This document shows positions 1 through 7,901 of a DNA stretch of 50,401 nucleotides, one piece after another (within the stretch, counting starts at the first letter, position 1; each line of letters starts with the position of its first letter). Source of the stretch: an uncultured Pseudomonadota bacterium (GTDB lineage: Bacteria; Myxococcota_A; UBA796; SXON01); contig CAIMSU010000242.1 of NCBI GenBank assembly GCA_903844155.1, positions 1-50,401 of the forward strand. The letters are read 5' to 3'. The notes beneath the pieces were generated by a model. The model had not been told where the DNA came from and made no database searches. It was given only the letters and a program-made list of their open reading frames with translations. Position numbers and translations under genes: made by a program.

Positions 1-50
1 AATTCAGGTGGATGGTCAGCGAGGGGTAGGCCGTCCCGCAGGGCGGCCGC

Positions 51-71
51 AGGGGCGCCTTCAGCGCCCCT
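51..71. other. 8-bp perfect hairpin upstream of cysC
   Basis: AGGGGCGC (51-58) and GCGCCCCT (64-71) are perfect inverted arms around a 5-base loop. No T-run follows on either strand, so this may be the terminator of a gene left of the window or a leader hairpin of cysC. The first 95 bases hold nothing else I can identify. Confidence 0.35.
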
Positions 72-176
72 GAAAAAGGGGAGGTAGCGCCTCGATTGGA
101 ACGCGATCTCGCGCTTAGCATCACCTCCAGTTTCTTGATAGGCCCCCCCCGCCCTTTCCCAACCCCAGGAGCGCCC

Positions 177-788
177 ATGTCGACCACCAAGAGCAGCAAC
201 ATCACCTTCCACGGTGCGAACGTCACCCAGGCCGAGCGCGAGGGCATCCTCGGCCAGAAGGGCGCCGTCGTCTGGCTCACCGGCCTCTCGGCCAGTGGCA
301 AGAGCACCATCGCCCGTCGTGCGGAGCAGCTCCTGCTCGCCCGGGGCGTGACCGTCTACGTGCTCGACGGGGACAACGTCCGCTTCGGCCTGAACAAGGA
401 CCTCGGCTTCTCCCCCGCGGACCGCACCGAGAACATCCGTCGCATCGGCGAGGTCGCCAAGTTGTTCGCGGAGGCCTGCACCATCACGCTCACCGCGTTC
501 ATCTCGCCCTACCGCGCGGACCGCGACGCCGCGCGGGCTATCATGCCGGCCGGCACCTTCGTCGAGTGCCTCGTCGAGGCGAGCGTCGAGGTCTGCGAAG
601 GCCGTGATCCGAAGGGGCTCTACAAGAAGGCGCGCGCTGGCCAGATCCCCGAGTTCACGGGCATCTCCGCCCCCTACGAGGCGCCCGCCGCGCCCGAGCT
701 CGTCCTCCGGACGGCAGATCTCACGGTCGACCAGGCCGCCGAGGCGTTGATCGCCCACCTGATCGAGAAGGGCTTCATCGCCGCTTGA
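177..788 (+). CDS. cysC: adenylylsulfate (APS) kinase
   Basis: The product (203 aa) phosphorylates adenosine 5'-phosphosulfate to PAPS with ATP, the second activation step of sulfate assimilation or of sulfate-group donation. The Walker A loop GLSASGKST lies at residues 36-44 and DGDNVR at 64-69. The family's FISPYRADR segment follows (the serine is the phospho-serine position of E. coli CysC), then [13 protein letters not shown] and APYEAP, all typical of CysC. Length equals a stand-alone CysC, with no fused ATP sulfurylase. The ATG at 177 is preceded by AGGAG at 167-171; the frame is open from 96 but the added residues are not conserved-looking. No cysN/cysD or sulfite reductase is nearby. 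Two arylsulfotransferase-like genes lie 20 kb away, but a PAPS link is speculative. Confidence 0.95.
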   Translation: MSTTKSSNITFHGANVTQAEREGILGQKGAVVWLTGLSASGKSTIARRAEQLLLARGVTVYVLDGDNVRFGLNKDLGFSPADRTENIRRIGEVAKLFAEACTITLTAFISPYRADRDAARAIMPAGTFVECLVEASVEVCEGRDPKGLYKKARAGQIPEFTGISAPYEAPAAPELVLRTADLTVDQAAEALIAHLIEKGFIAA

Positions 789-840
789 CGCGTGAATGGT
801 GACGCGCTCGCCGTCGTACTACCGCCAGTTGGAGTCCCGC

Positions 841-1968
841 ATGCGCCCTCTACGCCCCGCCTTCGCCGTTCTTTGCGCGTTGTTCCTCGGTCCTCTCACG
901 GCGCTCGCGACGCCCGGGCGCGCGTTCGATCCCGCGACGGACGCCTGGAGCCGCGAGGCGCTGGAGGACGGCGCCAAGGCCGTGAAGACGGCCCCGCTGC
1001 CGACGCCCTTCCTGGGCGATGAGCAATTCATGCGGCCGTTCACCGGGGCGCATCAAGCCTGGTTCGCCGACGGGTTTCAGCTCGCGAAGTACCACCACAT
1101 CGTCCTGCCGACGTGGTCAAACAGCCTCGGCCGCTACCACGTGACCGGCCAGGAGCTGCTTCGGCGGTCGCTCGGCACCGCGCTCGGTGCGATGAAGCCC
1201 TGGCGCGGGGGCGTCGCCGCTCCCGCCGCAAACACCGCGGGCACCGCGATGCCCAGCGGGGACCTGACGATCTACGGCAACATCCACCAATTCAAGAACA
1301 CGGCGAACGACGTCGAGTACGTCATCGAGCTGCTCGCTGTCGACAACGCCGGGTTGATCCAGTTCAAGCTCCAGGACATCATCGGGACCTCTGGGACCGC
1401 GGGAATGGCGGTCGCCGGCGCCACCGCCTACCAGGCCTCCAACGGAAACCCGCTGTCGGCCGGCCTCGCCATGGCCATGAGCATGCCCACCGACCGGGAC
1501 CAGTTCAACTTCTACGGGATGGCCGGCGACGAGATCCAGCGCCGCATCCCCGCCACGCTCCTCGCCGCCGACAAGTCGATCGCCAAGAACAAGCCCGATT
1601 GCCCGCATTCTGCCGCCGTGCCCCTGACCGTCGCCCCGGCGGGTCTGATGGCCGCCAACTCCGAGGCGTTCGGGCCCACGCTCGCGGATCAGGTCGCCAG
1701 CTACATCGCCATCGTCAACGACCCGAAGGCGGACATGGGCGACCGTCGGGATCGGCTCCGCGATCTTGGCAAGATCGGCGCGCGTGCCGCCGTCCCCGTC
1801 GCCATCGCCATCATCCAGGACGACAAGGCCGACAACAAGCTGCAGGAGAACGCGGCCTGGGCGCTCGGTGAGATCGGGCATCCCGACGGACTACCGGCGT
1901 TGCAGGCGGCGCACGGGGTGGACGGGTTCAACGTCAAGGCTGCCATCACGAAGATCAGCGAGTACTGA
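841..1968 (+). CDS. secreted protein with C-terminal HEAT/PBS-lyase-like repeat
   Basis: The product is 375 aa. A signal peptide is visible at the N terminus (MRPLRPAF then a hydrophobic core ending in ALA), so export is expected. The middle is globular and I do not recognise it. The last 75 residues hold two helices of the HEAT/PBS-lyase type (DRLRDLGKIGARAAVPVAI and ENAAWALGEIGHPDGLPAL), usually protein-binding surfaces. GGAG at 831-834 sits 6 bases before the ATG at 841, which decides this start over an upstream in-frame GTG-type start at 796. It lies 52 bases after cysC on the same strand. Function unknown; the HEAT assignment is from repeat pattern only. Confidence 0.75.
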   Translation: MRPLRPAFAVLCALFLGPLTALATPGRAFDPATDAWSREALEDGAKAVKTAPLPTPFLGDEQFMRPFTGAHQAWFADGFQLAKYHHIVLPTWSNSLGRYHVTGQELLRRSLGTALGAMKPWRGGVAAPAANTAGTAMPSGDLTIYGNIHQFKNTANDVEYVIELLAVDNAGLIQFKLQDIIGTSGTAGMAVAGATAYQASNGNPLSAGLAMAMSMPTDRDQFNFYGMAGDEIQRRIPATLLAADKSIAKNKPDCPHSAAVPLTVAPAGLMAANSEAFGPTLADQVASYIAIVNDPKADMGDRRDRLRDLGKIGARAAVPVAIAIIQDDKADNKLQENAAWALGEIGHPDGLPALQAAHGVDGFNVKAAITKISEY

Positions 1969-2053
1969 CGGTCCCCGCCCTTTGCGACAAGCGTTGACCG
2001 TTCGGCGACCTGGCACCCCTCCAGCGCGCGACGGAGCTTGATATCGAGCGCCG

Positions 2054-2704
2054 ATGCGAACTCCCGGCCAGTCCCCATCGGCGTTCAGGGGGCTCATCCT
2101 CGGCGCGCTGCTGTTGCCCGCCTGCTACCTGAGCGCCTTTTCCCATGACAGCGGCGCGGCGCGCGACTGTGCGACGCGAACGCCGTTCTACCGGGACGCT
2201 GATGGCGACGGCTACGGGAACCCGCTCGACCTGGAGCTCGCATGCGCGGCAGACGCCGGCTACGTCGCGAACGGCGCTGACTGCGACGACGCCGATCCGC
2301 TCCACACCACCGTTTGCTGGACCGCCGGGGACGAGGGAAGGTCGGATTCGGACGCCGGCGACAGCGGGACCGGGGACAGCGGGGCGGGCGACACTGCGAC
2401 GGGAGACACTGCGCCGGGAGACACCGGACCCGCCGATTCGGGGCCTTCGGATTCGGGATCCGGAGACACAGGCCCGTCCGACACCGGCTCGGCGGACTCC
2501 GGCCCATCGGATTCCGGCCCATCGGATTCTGGCCTATCGGATCCCGGGCCTTCCGACACGGGTTCGCCGGACTCAGGCTCGTCGGACACCGCCACCCCCG
2601 ACACAGGCCCTCCGCCTCCCCCGCCTCCGCCCCCGCCGCCCAGCCAGACTGCGAGCGCCGCGCCCTCGGGCCCAGCCTACGCACACCAGGTTGCCCGTTG
2701 CTGA
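2054..2704 (+). CDS. lipoprotein with metal-binding motif and Asp/Ser/Gly linker
   Basis: The product (216 aa) starts with a lipoprotein signal ending in LLPAC (Cys24). Residues about 45-80 contain FYRDADGDGYGNP and GADCDDADP, the calcium-binding type-3-repeat-like motif common in myxobacterial surface proteins. From about residue 95 to 180 it is almost only Asp, Ser, Gly, Thr and Pro in DSG/DTG steps, followed by an 11-proline run. Such linkers hold domains away from the membrane, but here almost nothing follows the linker. The 3' end overlaps the plsB start by 7 bases. Its downstream domain may have been lost by fusion or truncation, or it is a small surface protein. Function unknown. Confidence 0.7.
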   Translation: MRTPGQSPSAFRGLILGALLLPACYLSAFSHDSGAARDCATRTPFYRDADGDGYGNPLDLELACAADAGYVANGADCDDADPLHTTVCWTAGDEGRSDSDAGDSGTGDSGAGDTATGDTAPGDTGPADSGPSDSGSGDTGPSDTGSADSGPSDSGPSDSGLSDPGPSDTGSPDSGSSDTATPDTGPPPPPPPPPPPSQTASAAPSGPAYAHQVARC

Positions 2705-5349
2705 AGGCCGACTCCCCGCTCGGTCGCGAGGAGTTGCCCGTACCGGTGCGACGCGACGGCCCTTCGGCGATGCTCGAGTCCTTCGGGCCGCTCTGGTACC
2801 TCTCCGGCTTCAGCCTCTTCTTTAGAAACCTGCGGATGGACGACCACAGCGCTGAGCGCGTGCGGAAAGCGGCGTTGCGGGGCCCGGTGGTGTTCGCGCT
2901 CCACACCGAGTCGCGAATCGACTGGCTCGCGCTCAACCGCGTGCTCCTCGACCGTCGCCTGCCGCTGCCGGTCTGCGCCAATGGGGTGACGGCCACGCCG
3001 TTCATGCCGCTCGGCCAGATGTGGCGCACGCTTCGCGAGGCGTGGAGCGACCGCAGCCTCGCCACAGACCCCATCCAGAACGGCCAGACCCTCGCGGCCA
3101 TCCTCGCTGGGCAGCCGGTTTGCGTTTTCCTCGCCCCACGCCGTGATCTGCGCGACGTCGCCTCACTGCTGGACCCCGGCGGGCGTGACGCGCGAGAGCG
3201 GAACGAGGAGTTTGACCCTGTCCGGGTGCTCTGGGACGCACAGACGCAGACCGAGCGGCCGGTTCAGGTCCTACCGGTGGTGGTGATCTGGGACCGCGCG
3301 CCCGAGCCCGCGCGGACCGAGGTCGGCCGGTTTCTCCTCGGCACCGAAGACCGGCCCGGTGCCCTCGGCAAGATCCGGGCGCTGGCGCGGTCGCAGGGCG
3401 GGGGAATCGTCCAGGTTGGCGAGCCTGTCGTGCTCTCCGAGCAGATGACCGTGTTCGCCGGGGAGACGGAGCAGCGCCGGGCGCGGGCGTTGAGGCTGGT
3501 GCTCCGCCGGTATCTCTACCGGGAGTCGTTGGTCGTCAAGGGGCCGCGGTCGCGCCCGCGCGGCTGGGTCCGCAAGCAGGTGCTCCAGAGCCGCGAGGTT
3601 CGCGATCTGATCCGGCGCGAGGCGGCGGCCACGGGGAAAACCGAGGAAGCGGTTGTCAAGAAGATCGTCCGGACCTTCGACCACATCGCCGCACAGTTCA
3701 GTTACCCGGTCGTGCGGATGTCCGCGTTCGTCACCCGGCAGATCTGGAATCGCATCTACTCGGGCGTGGATGTGCGCGAGGTCGACATCGAGCGCATCCG
3801 GGCGGCCTTGCGCACGGGAACCCCCATCCTCGCGCCATGTCATCGCTCACACCTCGATTATCTGCTGATCAGCTCACTCCTGCATGACAACGACGTGGTC
3901 ATCCCCCACATCGTCGCCGGCGAGAACCTCTCCTTCTGGCCGCTTGGCGCCATCTTCCGGCGTTGCGGGGCCTTTTTCATCAAGCGCAGCTTCACGGGCG
4001 ACCGGATCTTCCCGGTCGTGTTCGAACGCTACGTGCGCGAACTGGTCCGGATGGCTGTCCCGCTCGAATTCTTCATCGAAGGCGGGCGATCCCGCACGGG
4101 AAAGCTGCTCCCGCCCAAGCTCGGCGTCATGGCGATGGTGTTCGACGCCGCGCCCGAGCTACGCGCCGACCAGGAGGTGACGATCCTGCCGATCTACATC
4201 GGCTACGAGCAGATCGCGGAGGAGCGGGTCTACGCGCGCGAGCTGGCCGGCGCGGGCAAGAAGAAGGAGGACATGGGGCAGGTCGTGAAGGCCACCAGCG
4301 TGCTCTTCAAGCGGTACGGCAAGGTGTATCTGCGGGTCGGCGAGCCGCTCACCATCAAGGACGCGCTGGCACGCTCAGACACCACCGTGGCCGCTTGGCC
4401 GGGGCTCGGCGCGGCAGAGCGGCACGAGGCCCTGGAGAAGGCTGCGGAGCTGATCCAACACCGCATCAACGCCGAGGCGTTGGCGCTGCCGACGGCGATC
4501 GTCGCGCTGGCGCTGCTCGGGCACCCTCGGGCCGGCGTGAGGCACGCGGAGCTGGTGGCCCGCATCGAGCGGATCCGCGAGTTCCTGGCTGCTGCTGGCG
4601 TCCGCGAGGGCGGTGGGGCCTCGCACGTAGGTGCCATCATCGAGGAGGCCGTGGCGCGGTTTGTGAGCGGGCGCCTGCTCGTTCGGCTGGAGGCCGAGCA
4701 GGACCGGGTCTACCGCATCGTGCCGGAGGGGCGAACGTCGCTCGAGTACTACAAGAACACCGTGCTGCACGCGTTCGCGCCGGCCGCCTACGTCGCGTCG
4801 GCGTTGCGGGCGATCGGGAGCGACGCGGTCGACCAGGCCGAGGTGCAGCGGCTCTTCCGCATGCAGCAATTCCTGCTGAGGCATGAGTTCGTCCTCGACC
4901 CGGGCCTCGATACGGCGGGGCTGGAGGCCCGGGGGTACGCCGAGCTCGTCGCGTACGGCGCGCTCGCCGTCGACTCGCAGGGTGTGCACACCGTCGTCGA
5001 CCGTGCACGTGTTGGCGAGATCGCCAACTTGACCGCCAACTTCCTGGAGTCCTACCTGCTCGTGCTTCGCGCGGCCGACCGAGCGGCACGGGGCGCCGGC
5101 ATCGACGGCAAGACGCTGGCCAGGGACGCGATGGCGTTTGGAAAAACGCTGCTCGCGGTCGACGAGATCTATCGGCCCGAGGCGCTCTCCACGCAGAACC
5201 TCGAGAATGCCGTGCGCGCGTTCCGGGAGGAGGGCGTACTCACGACGCCTTCGGGAGGAGGGCATCGCCTGCAAATCGCGCGCGAGTCCTTTGACGCCTG
5301 GGTCCAGACGCTGAACCGGCTCCTGCTGACGCCCGCCCGGGACGGCTGA
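2698..5349 (+). CDS. plsB: glycerol-3-phosphate 1-O-acyltransferase PlsB
   Basis: The enzyme acylates sn-glycerol-3-phosphate at position 1, the first step of phospholipid synthesis, at the inner membrane. With a TTG start the product is 883 aa (E. coli PlsB is about 807). Acyltransferase motif I HRSHLD begins near residue 382, FFIKRSF and the block GENLSFWPLGAIFRR follow, and motif III EGGRSRTGK begins near residue 461. The sequence resembles PlsB along its length, including the C-terminal domain. The frame is open back to 2314, but that stretch only shadows the low-complexity lipoprotein gene, so the start is uncertain: TTG 2698 (coupled to the lipoprotein stop), GTG 2746 and ATG 2770 are all possible. 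The stop overlaps the next ATG (TGATG). Confidence 0.93.
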   Translation: MLKADSPLGREELPVPVRRDGPSAMLESFGPLWYLSGFSLFFRNLRMDDHSAERVRKAALRGPVVFALHTESRIDWLALNRVLLDRRLPLPVCANGVTATPFMPLGQMWRTLREAWSDRSLATDPIQNGQTLAAILAGQPVCVFLAPRRDLRDVASLLDPGGRDARERNEEFDPVRVLWDAQTQTERPVQVLPVVVIWDRAPEPARTEVGRFLLGTEDRPGALGKIRALARSQGGGIVQVGEPVVLSEQMTVFAGETEQRRARALRLVLRRYLYRESLVVKGPRSRPRGWVRKQVLQSREVRDLIRREAAATGKTEEAVVKKIVRTFDHIAAQFSYPVVRMSAFVTRQIWNRIYSGVDVREVDIERIRAALRTGTPILAPCHRSHLDYLLISSLLHDNDVVIPHIVAGENLSFWPLGAIFRRCGAFFIKRSFTGDRIFPVVFERYVRELVRMAVPLEFFIEGGRSRTGKLLPPKLGVMAMVFDAAPELRADQEVTILPIYIGYEQIAEERVYARELAGAGKKKEDMGQVVKATSVLFKRYGKVYLRVGEPLTIKDALARSDTTVAAWPGLGAAERHEALEKAAELIQHRINAEALALPTAIVALALLGHPRAGVRHAELVARIERIREFLAAAGVREGGGASHVGAIIEEAVARFVSGRLLVRLEAEQDRVYRIVPEGRTSLEYYKNTVLHAFAPAAYVASALRAIGSDAVDQAEVQRLFRMQQFLLRHEFVLDPGLDTAGLEARGYAELVAYGALAVDSQGVHTVVDRARVGEIANLTANFLESYLLVLRAADRAARGAGIDGKTLARDAMAFGKTLLAVDEIYRPEALSTQNLENAVRAFREEGVLTTPSGGGHRLQIARESFDAWVQTLNRLLLTPARDG

Positions 5350-5804
5350 TGCCCACGCCCGCAGGTGTCGACGACCTTTTTTCGGGCGCGAGCGAGCCTG
5401 AGGTCGACCCCCGTGTGGTCGTGCGACCGCTCAACCGGTGGTGCCTCGCGGCCGGACTGCTCAATTATGCGGCCTTCATCGCGGGTATCGGCATGGTGTT
5501 CCTGCGGGGCGTGGATCTGGCGTGGCTCCCGGACCCGCTCGGAACCGTCCTCTCAGGCGGGTTCCTGCTCGTGAGCTTGCTCGCCGCGCCTGGCGCGTTC
5601 GTGAGCGTGTGGGCGTGGGTCCGGGCAGACGAAACGCTCCGGAAGGCGCGCACGGGGGCACTTCCGGCGGCGATCGGGCCCGCGGCCTACATCGTCCGGC
5701 AGAAGGCCTTCGTGCTTCTCGGTGTCTCGGCGGTCTGCCTGGTGGTGCAGATCTGGGCGTTGCAGAGCATGCTTTCGGGGGCTGGCGGGCCGCCGGCGTC
5801 GTGA
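5349..5804 (+). CDS. small membrane protein after plsB
   Basis: The product is 151 aa with three predicted membrane segments (about residues 31-52, 60-91 and 119-141) and a polar 30-residue N terminus. The ATG overlaps the plsB stop codon by one base, so translation is probably coupled and the gene is in the same transcript. No family is recognised and no catalytic motif is visible. The context suggests a role in or near the membrane, but nothing more specific can be inferred. Confidence 0.75.
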   Translation: MPTPAGVDDLFSGASEPEVDPRVVVRPLNRWCLAAGLLNYAAFIAGIGMVFLRGVDLAWLPDPLGTVLSGGFLLVSLLAAPGAFVSVWAWVRADETLRKARTGALPAAIGPAAYIVRQKAFVLLGVSAVCLVVQIWALQSMLSGAGGPPAS

Positions 5805-5835
5805 CGGCGTTACTGCGGCGCACCCACAGGCCGGC

Positions 5836-6552
5836 ATGATCGAGCGACAAGCCCAGAAACGGACCCGGATCGCCGCCGCGGACATCCCCGAGCTCATCGA
5901 CCGCGCCTCACTGCTGCAGGCGGCGGACGAGGAGTCCCGCACCTTCAAGCCAACGCTCTATGCGGCCGGGAAGGACTCGCTGGTTCCGATCGGGGATGTG
6001 GCACGGGTCGCGAGAGAGATCGGCGTCGACCCGAAGTATTTGGAGATCGCGGCGACGAGTCTGGCGCGGGAGCGGGCCGACGCCGCCCTCGCCGCGGCGC
6101 GCTCGGTGGAGGCGAACGTGCCTGCGACCCTCATCGCCCGACCGACCACGATCCGCGGCCTCGCGCTGGGAGCGGTCCATGTCGGGCTCTGGCTGGCGAC
6201 GTTGGACGCGCTGGTCTGGCTCGCCGGCTGGCGCACGACGACGTCGGACGCGGGCTCCCATGCCCAGATCGGCCCGCCCGATGACCCCTGGTTCACGTAC
6301 GACATCCACATCCTCCCGAGCGGATTCACGGCCGGCCACATGGCCTCTCGGACGTCCCAGACGTTGGCGTACCTGGGCCTCTGGGCCGCATGCTGGCTTG
6401 CACAGCGCACCCTCGCGAAGCGGGCCGGGGAGCGCGTCTGGGCGGTCGACCTCGCGAACGCCGGGGTGCTGGTTGGGTTCGTGGCCCTGGCTGCTTACCT
6501 GATCGGGCTGGCCTTTTCGCTTCCACTCCCTCTGGCGCCGGGCCCGAGCTGA
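5836..6552 (+). CDS. membrane protein with N-terminal SHOCT-like helical region
   Basis: The product is 238 aa. Residues 1-100 are soluble and helical, with a pattern (IGDVARVAREIGVDP...) like the short helical domain found before 2TM modules in many bacterial proteins. Three hydrophobic segments follow: residues about 117-140, 185-200 and 212-232. It starts 31 bases after the previous membrane protein and is probably in the plsB transcript. The ATG at 5836 is chosen because the frame upstream (to 5722) only shadows the previous gene. Function unknown. Confidence 0.7.
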   Translation: MIERQAQKRTRIAAADIPELIDRASLLQAADEESRTFKPTLYAAGKDSLVPIGDVARVAREIGVDPKYLEIAATSLARERADAALAAARSVEANVPATLIARPTTIRGLALGAVHVGLWLATLDALVWLAGWRTTTSDAGSHAQIGPPDDPWFTYDIHILPSGFTAGHMASRTSQTLAYLGLWAACWLAQRTLAKRAGERVWAVDLANAGVLVGFVALAAYLIGLAFSLPLPLAPGPS

Positions 6553-6599
6553 GCAGTCGGGCGGCCGCCGCAGATGCCGGCGGTCGACGAGCGCGGCCC

Positions 6600-7475
6600 C
6601 TACCCCGGCCGCCGCGCATTCTGGATCCCGAACATCCGCGACAGCGCATAGTCCCCGACGAAGGTGGGGAGATTCTCGAGCAGGAGCGGCAGGATCCGGG
6701 TGCTGAGCGGCGCGACGTAGCGGACCATCGGCCGTCTCGCAGTGATCGCGCGCGCGATCGCCCGGCTCACCACGGCGGTGCCGGCGCTGGAGCTGTCGCT
6801 CGTCTCCTTGAGCTGAGCGGAGGCGGCATAGATCGGCGCCCAAGGCGAATTTTCGGACTTGTAGGCATCGACGCCCTGCATGCTCGTCGCCGAGAAGTTC
6901 GTGGCGATGGCGCCGGGCTCGATCAGCACCACCTGGATGCCGAGCGGTGCCAGCTCCATCCGCATGGCGTTCGAGAGCGACTCGACCGCGTATTTCGTCG
7001 CGTTGTAGCCGCCAAAGAGCGGGAACGTGACGCGCCCGCCGACCGAGGAGATGTTGAGGATCCTGCCCGAGCCGCGCGCGATCATCGGGCCAACGAACGC
7101 GCGGGTCACCGCCATGAGCCCGAAGACGTTCGTCTCGAACATCCCGCGCAGGTCCTTGTCGGACATCTCCGTCGCGGGCACGGCCCAGCCGTAGCCTGCG
7201 TTGTTGACGAGCACGTCCACGCCTCCGCCGAGCGCCTCGATGGCGTCCACAGCCGCCGCGATGCTGGGCGCGGAGGTGACCTCCAGCGCGACCGTGTGGA
7301 GCGATCCGCCGGCGCCCTTCACGGCGGGGTTCGCGTCCGCCTCCGCCTTCAACGCGGCGAGTTGGTCGAGCTTGCGCCCGCTGGCGATCACCCGCATTCC
7401 CAGGCTGGCGAGGTGGAGGGCTGCGGCCCGGCCGATGCCAGAGGTCGCACCGGTGATGAGGACGGTGGTGGGCAA
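6600..7475 (-). CDS. short-chain dehydrogenase/reductase (SDR)
   Basis: The product (291 aa) is a classical NAD(P)-dependent oxidoreductase. Near the N terminus is the cofactor motif TGATSGIG, then NNAGYG, the catalytic Ser in NISSVGG and the YNATK (YxxxK) active site. The GGYNATKYAVESLSNAMR stretch resembles SDRs acting on hydrophobic alcohols or ketones, but the substrate cannot be told. The start is a TTG at 7475 with GGAG 5 bases upstream; the frame continues to 7712 but those residues do not look coding. It converges on the plsB cluster with 47 bases between and is divergent from the Asp-box lipoprotein. Confidence 0.9.
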   Translation of the reverse strand: MPTTVLITGATSGIGRAAALHLASLGMRVIASGRKLDQLAALKAEADANPAVKGAGGSLHTVALEVTSAPSIAAAVDAIEALGGGVDVLVNNAGYGWAVPATEMSDKDLRGMFETNVFGLMAVTRAFVGPMIARGSGRILNISSVGGRVTFPLFGGYNATKYAVESLSNAMRMELAPLGIQVVLIEPGAIATNFSATSMQGVDAYKSENSPWAPIYAASAQLKETSDSSSAGTAVVSRAIARAITARRPMVRYVAPLSTRILPLLLENLPTFVGDYALSRMFGIQNARRPG

Positions 7476-7901
7476 GGAGGCTCCGTTTCGGGGCGAGTAT
7501 TCTGGCGCGTGCCGAGGGGCGACGGGCCGTGCGGGGGGCGGGCCAGCGCGCTTCGGGCGGTGGGCTGACAGGGCCCAGATGTCGCCGAACGGATCCTGAC
7601 CGGGGTCAAAAGTCGGCCGGGGATGGGTTTCGCCCTGGCAGTGGCTTTCGTCGGGCGTCCGGTGGGAGCGCCGAGCCTGCCCTTCGCCAATTCCCGGCGT
7701 TCGACTGTGCACCGCTCGCCGCCGTCGCTACCGTCGTGCCGCTCCGCGACCTCCGCGACCGGCCCACGCGACATTTGACCGGGGTCTCGGCCCGAAAGGC
7801 GACTTTTCGGGCAGGTCTGGGGCGGGGCCCGTTGCTCCACCCGCCCGCTCCCCACGAATCCCACCGCGCGGCTCACGCGCTCCCCGGGCTACTCTGGCGC
7901 G
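7476..7901. promoter_or_regulatory. 426-bp divergent intergenic region with repeated 11-mer
   Basis: This gap separates the dehydrogenase (-) from the Asp-box lipoprotein (+) and must hold both promoters. The 11-mer TGACCGGGGTC occurs twice in the same orientation, at 7597-7607 and 7776-7786. A 7-bp hairpin CCCGAAA/TTTCGGG lies at 7791-7811. Open frames here on both strands lack any recognisable protein and look like GC-rich chance frames. No clear -35/-10 pair was found. Confidence 0.4.

Noticed and set aside
2010-2026. Possible sigma-54 promoter TGGCAC-CCCTC-CAGCG before the lipoprotein gene
   Set aside because: The -24 half is perfect and the GG-N10-GC spacing holds, but the -12 half lacks TT; one good half is expected by chance in this much GC-rich DNA.
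2314-2697. N-terminal extension of plsB from a TTG at 2314
   Set aside because: It would encode a Gly/Arg-rich stretch that only reads the lipoprotein linker in another frame; PlsB homologs have no such extension.
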